The notes below the pieces were generated by a model. It saw nothing but the letters and a program-made list of their open reading frames with translations, was not told the origin of the DNA and searched no databases. From the NCBI RefSeq assembly GCF_964199755.1, contig NC_133897.1, forward strand, positions 56,492,442 through 56,556,441: DNA of 64,000 nucleotides, given 5' to 3'. Source of the stretch: Larus michahellis (Eukaryota > Chordata > Aves > Charadriiformes > Laridae). The position numbers and the translations under genes are program-made. This document shows positions 62,541-64,000 of this stretch, piece by piece. Numbering within the stretch: the first letter of the stretch is position 1; each line of letters begins with the position of its first letter.

Positions 62541-64000
62541 AGCGTTTCTGTAACGTGTAATCGCTGCTGGCTTTCGTGTGCTGTTCTTTTCTGTCGTGGT
62601 ACACATTAAAAGGCGTTGTTGGTAACTATAGCTTGTGCTTTGCCTGCAACAAAAGGAAGAAGCAAAAAGTATGCCTATTAAGTTCCCTAAATAAAAGAGC
62701 CTTTCAGTGTTCACCTACTTGGTTAGGTAAATAATTTGGTGCTTACTTTTGGGTTTCTCTTAAATGGAAGCTAATAACTGCAGCTCCTTCTCCTTAATTG
62801 AGTCTCTTTAAAAAATGAAGATGTTAAGTGGGCCATATGTATCCCAAGAGTCACCTGGAGAGATATTTTTTTATGTATGATCTGTGTGTCTGCTTTGTAG
62901 CATCATGGAACTGTCCTGGCAGAAAGACTGCCAAAACGCTTATTTTCAGACTCAAAATGACCCTAATGTTTTGTTTCAAGTGCTTGCATTTTCAATTCTT
63001 ATTGGAAAGAGACTTTGCATTCTGTAGTGCAAACCATTACACTCCACGACTGGAAGCAGTTCATACCTCTGCTGGTGTTTCAGTGTCTGGAGACAGGTTA
63101 TGGAGAGGTCTGTGAAAAAAGCTATCAGTTCTTTGTCTTTTCCAGAGAAAGTTAAACTGAAAAGAGAGGGGCTGTATGGACTGGGAGAAGATATTGTCAT
63201 TCTGTTAGTTATCAGGATAATTAATAATGATTATAATTGGATTCTTAATTAAAAATCCTCTTCTTTTGCATGTACCTCAACATTTAAATCCTGGCAAATT
63301 TTGAGCATTCTTAATAGAATGAAGAACAGCTGTGCGATATGTAAGCCTCTGACGTCTATTTAAACCCTCCAGTCTATGCTTGTGAGAGCTTGTCAGATGT
63401 TTTTTGTGGAAGCCTCCAAATGGTAGAAGTTATGGGGAACGCCAGTGCTAGTGATGTTTATCCTTTTTTTTTGTTTTCTGTAAAAATGGGAGTGTGACAT
63501 GCTTTTGCCCGAAAAAAAGCCTTCAGTCCACTGCAGGAGAGGTCGACTGTCGGGTTAAATAAACTGAGATACTAAATAGTGAATGTACTCCTTTACTCTT
63601 GCAAGTTCCTTATCTCCATCTTCACTTTGTCATGATGTTCTGAATTTGAGGAAGGGGGAAAAAAAAAAAAAACATTTCAAGGTGAAGTACGTTGAGTTGC
63701 ATGCACTTTGACAATGTTGAAATAATGTTGGTTTTATTTTATTTTTTTAGACCTTAAGAAAAGGACCTTTAGCCAAGAAAGAGAGCTAGAATGTCTCCTC
63801 GCTGTGCATTTGTTGTAAACTGTGTCACTTGTGGGCATGTACTCTTTGCATAAATAATCCATAGAAATAGCAGGGGAAGAAGTGGAGGAGCAGGGCAGGG
63901 AGAGATGTGTCTGTGAGGATAAGGTAGTGCTGGCTAACAGCAACCAAGGAGGAACATAGGATAGTTAAATAAGTGTTGTTGGAGACCTTGCATGTGTATC
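61793..64000 (+). other. Start of RALA intron 1 (inferred)
   Basis: The first 750 bases are still CpG-rich, with a GT-rich run near 62,495-62,510; then the composition returns to AT-rich. Open frames within the island on both strands are composition artefacts. Nothing else is recognised up to the window end. Confidence 0.5.

Overview
The window is a piece of a bird chromosome. CR1 retrotransposon fragments with the avian 3' octamer end (ATAGAATC on the + strand) lie at about 9.8, 23.7, 42.5 and 54.0 kb. A solo LTR of a common avian endogenous retrovirus family lies at 56.9-57.5 kb. Genes are split by introns with vertebrate splice signals, and interspersed repeats are sparse. The order of genes fits the vertebrate neighbourhood POU6F2 - YAE1 - RALA.

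Layout. 1-29.4 kb: non-coding flank (probably downstream of POU6F2, which is not itself visible), with two CR1 pieces, small tandem repeats and one candidate regulatory element near 22.7 kb. 29.4-30.2 kb: CpG island promoter carrying repeated YY1-type AAGATGGCGGC sites. 30.9-33.6 kb: YAE1 on the + strand, complete coding sequence in three coding exons (220 aa). 35.4-50.0 kb: a MED1 (Mediator subunit 1) paralogue on the - strand, here called MED1L. I assembled 16 exons by hand; every junction keeps the frame. 50.0-61.3 kb: mostly non-coding, with a CR1 copy ending in a perfect fold-back and the solo LTR. 61.3-62.5 kb: a very strong CpG island with a consensus splice donor at 61,792, interpreted as the promoter and non-coding first exon of RALA (+ strand). 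The rest is RALA intron 1.

How the genes relate. YAE1 and MED1L converge tail to tail, and their predicted poly(A) signals interleave within about 350 bp. MED1L and RALA are head to head; the first MED1L exon was not found and could lie anywhere up to the RALA CpG island. YAE1 is an adaptor in cytosolic iron-sulphur cluster delivery to ABCE1. MED1L resembles only the Mediator-binding N-terminal part of MED1: it has no LxxLL nuclear-receptor boxes and none of MED1's long disordered C-terminus. RALA is a Ras-like GTPase, but none of its coding sequence is in the window.

The most interesting item is MED1L: an intact, short paralogue of a central transcription coactivator, with a GC-AG intron, a 29-nt exon and a G-rich 20-bp minisatellite in one intron.
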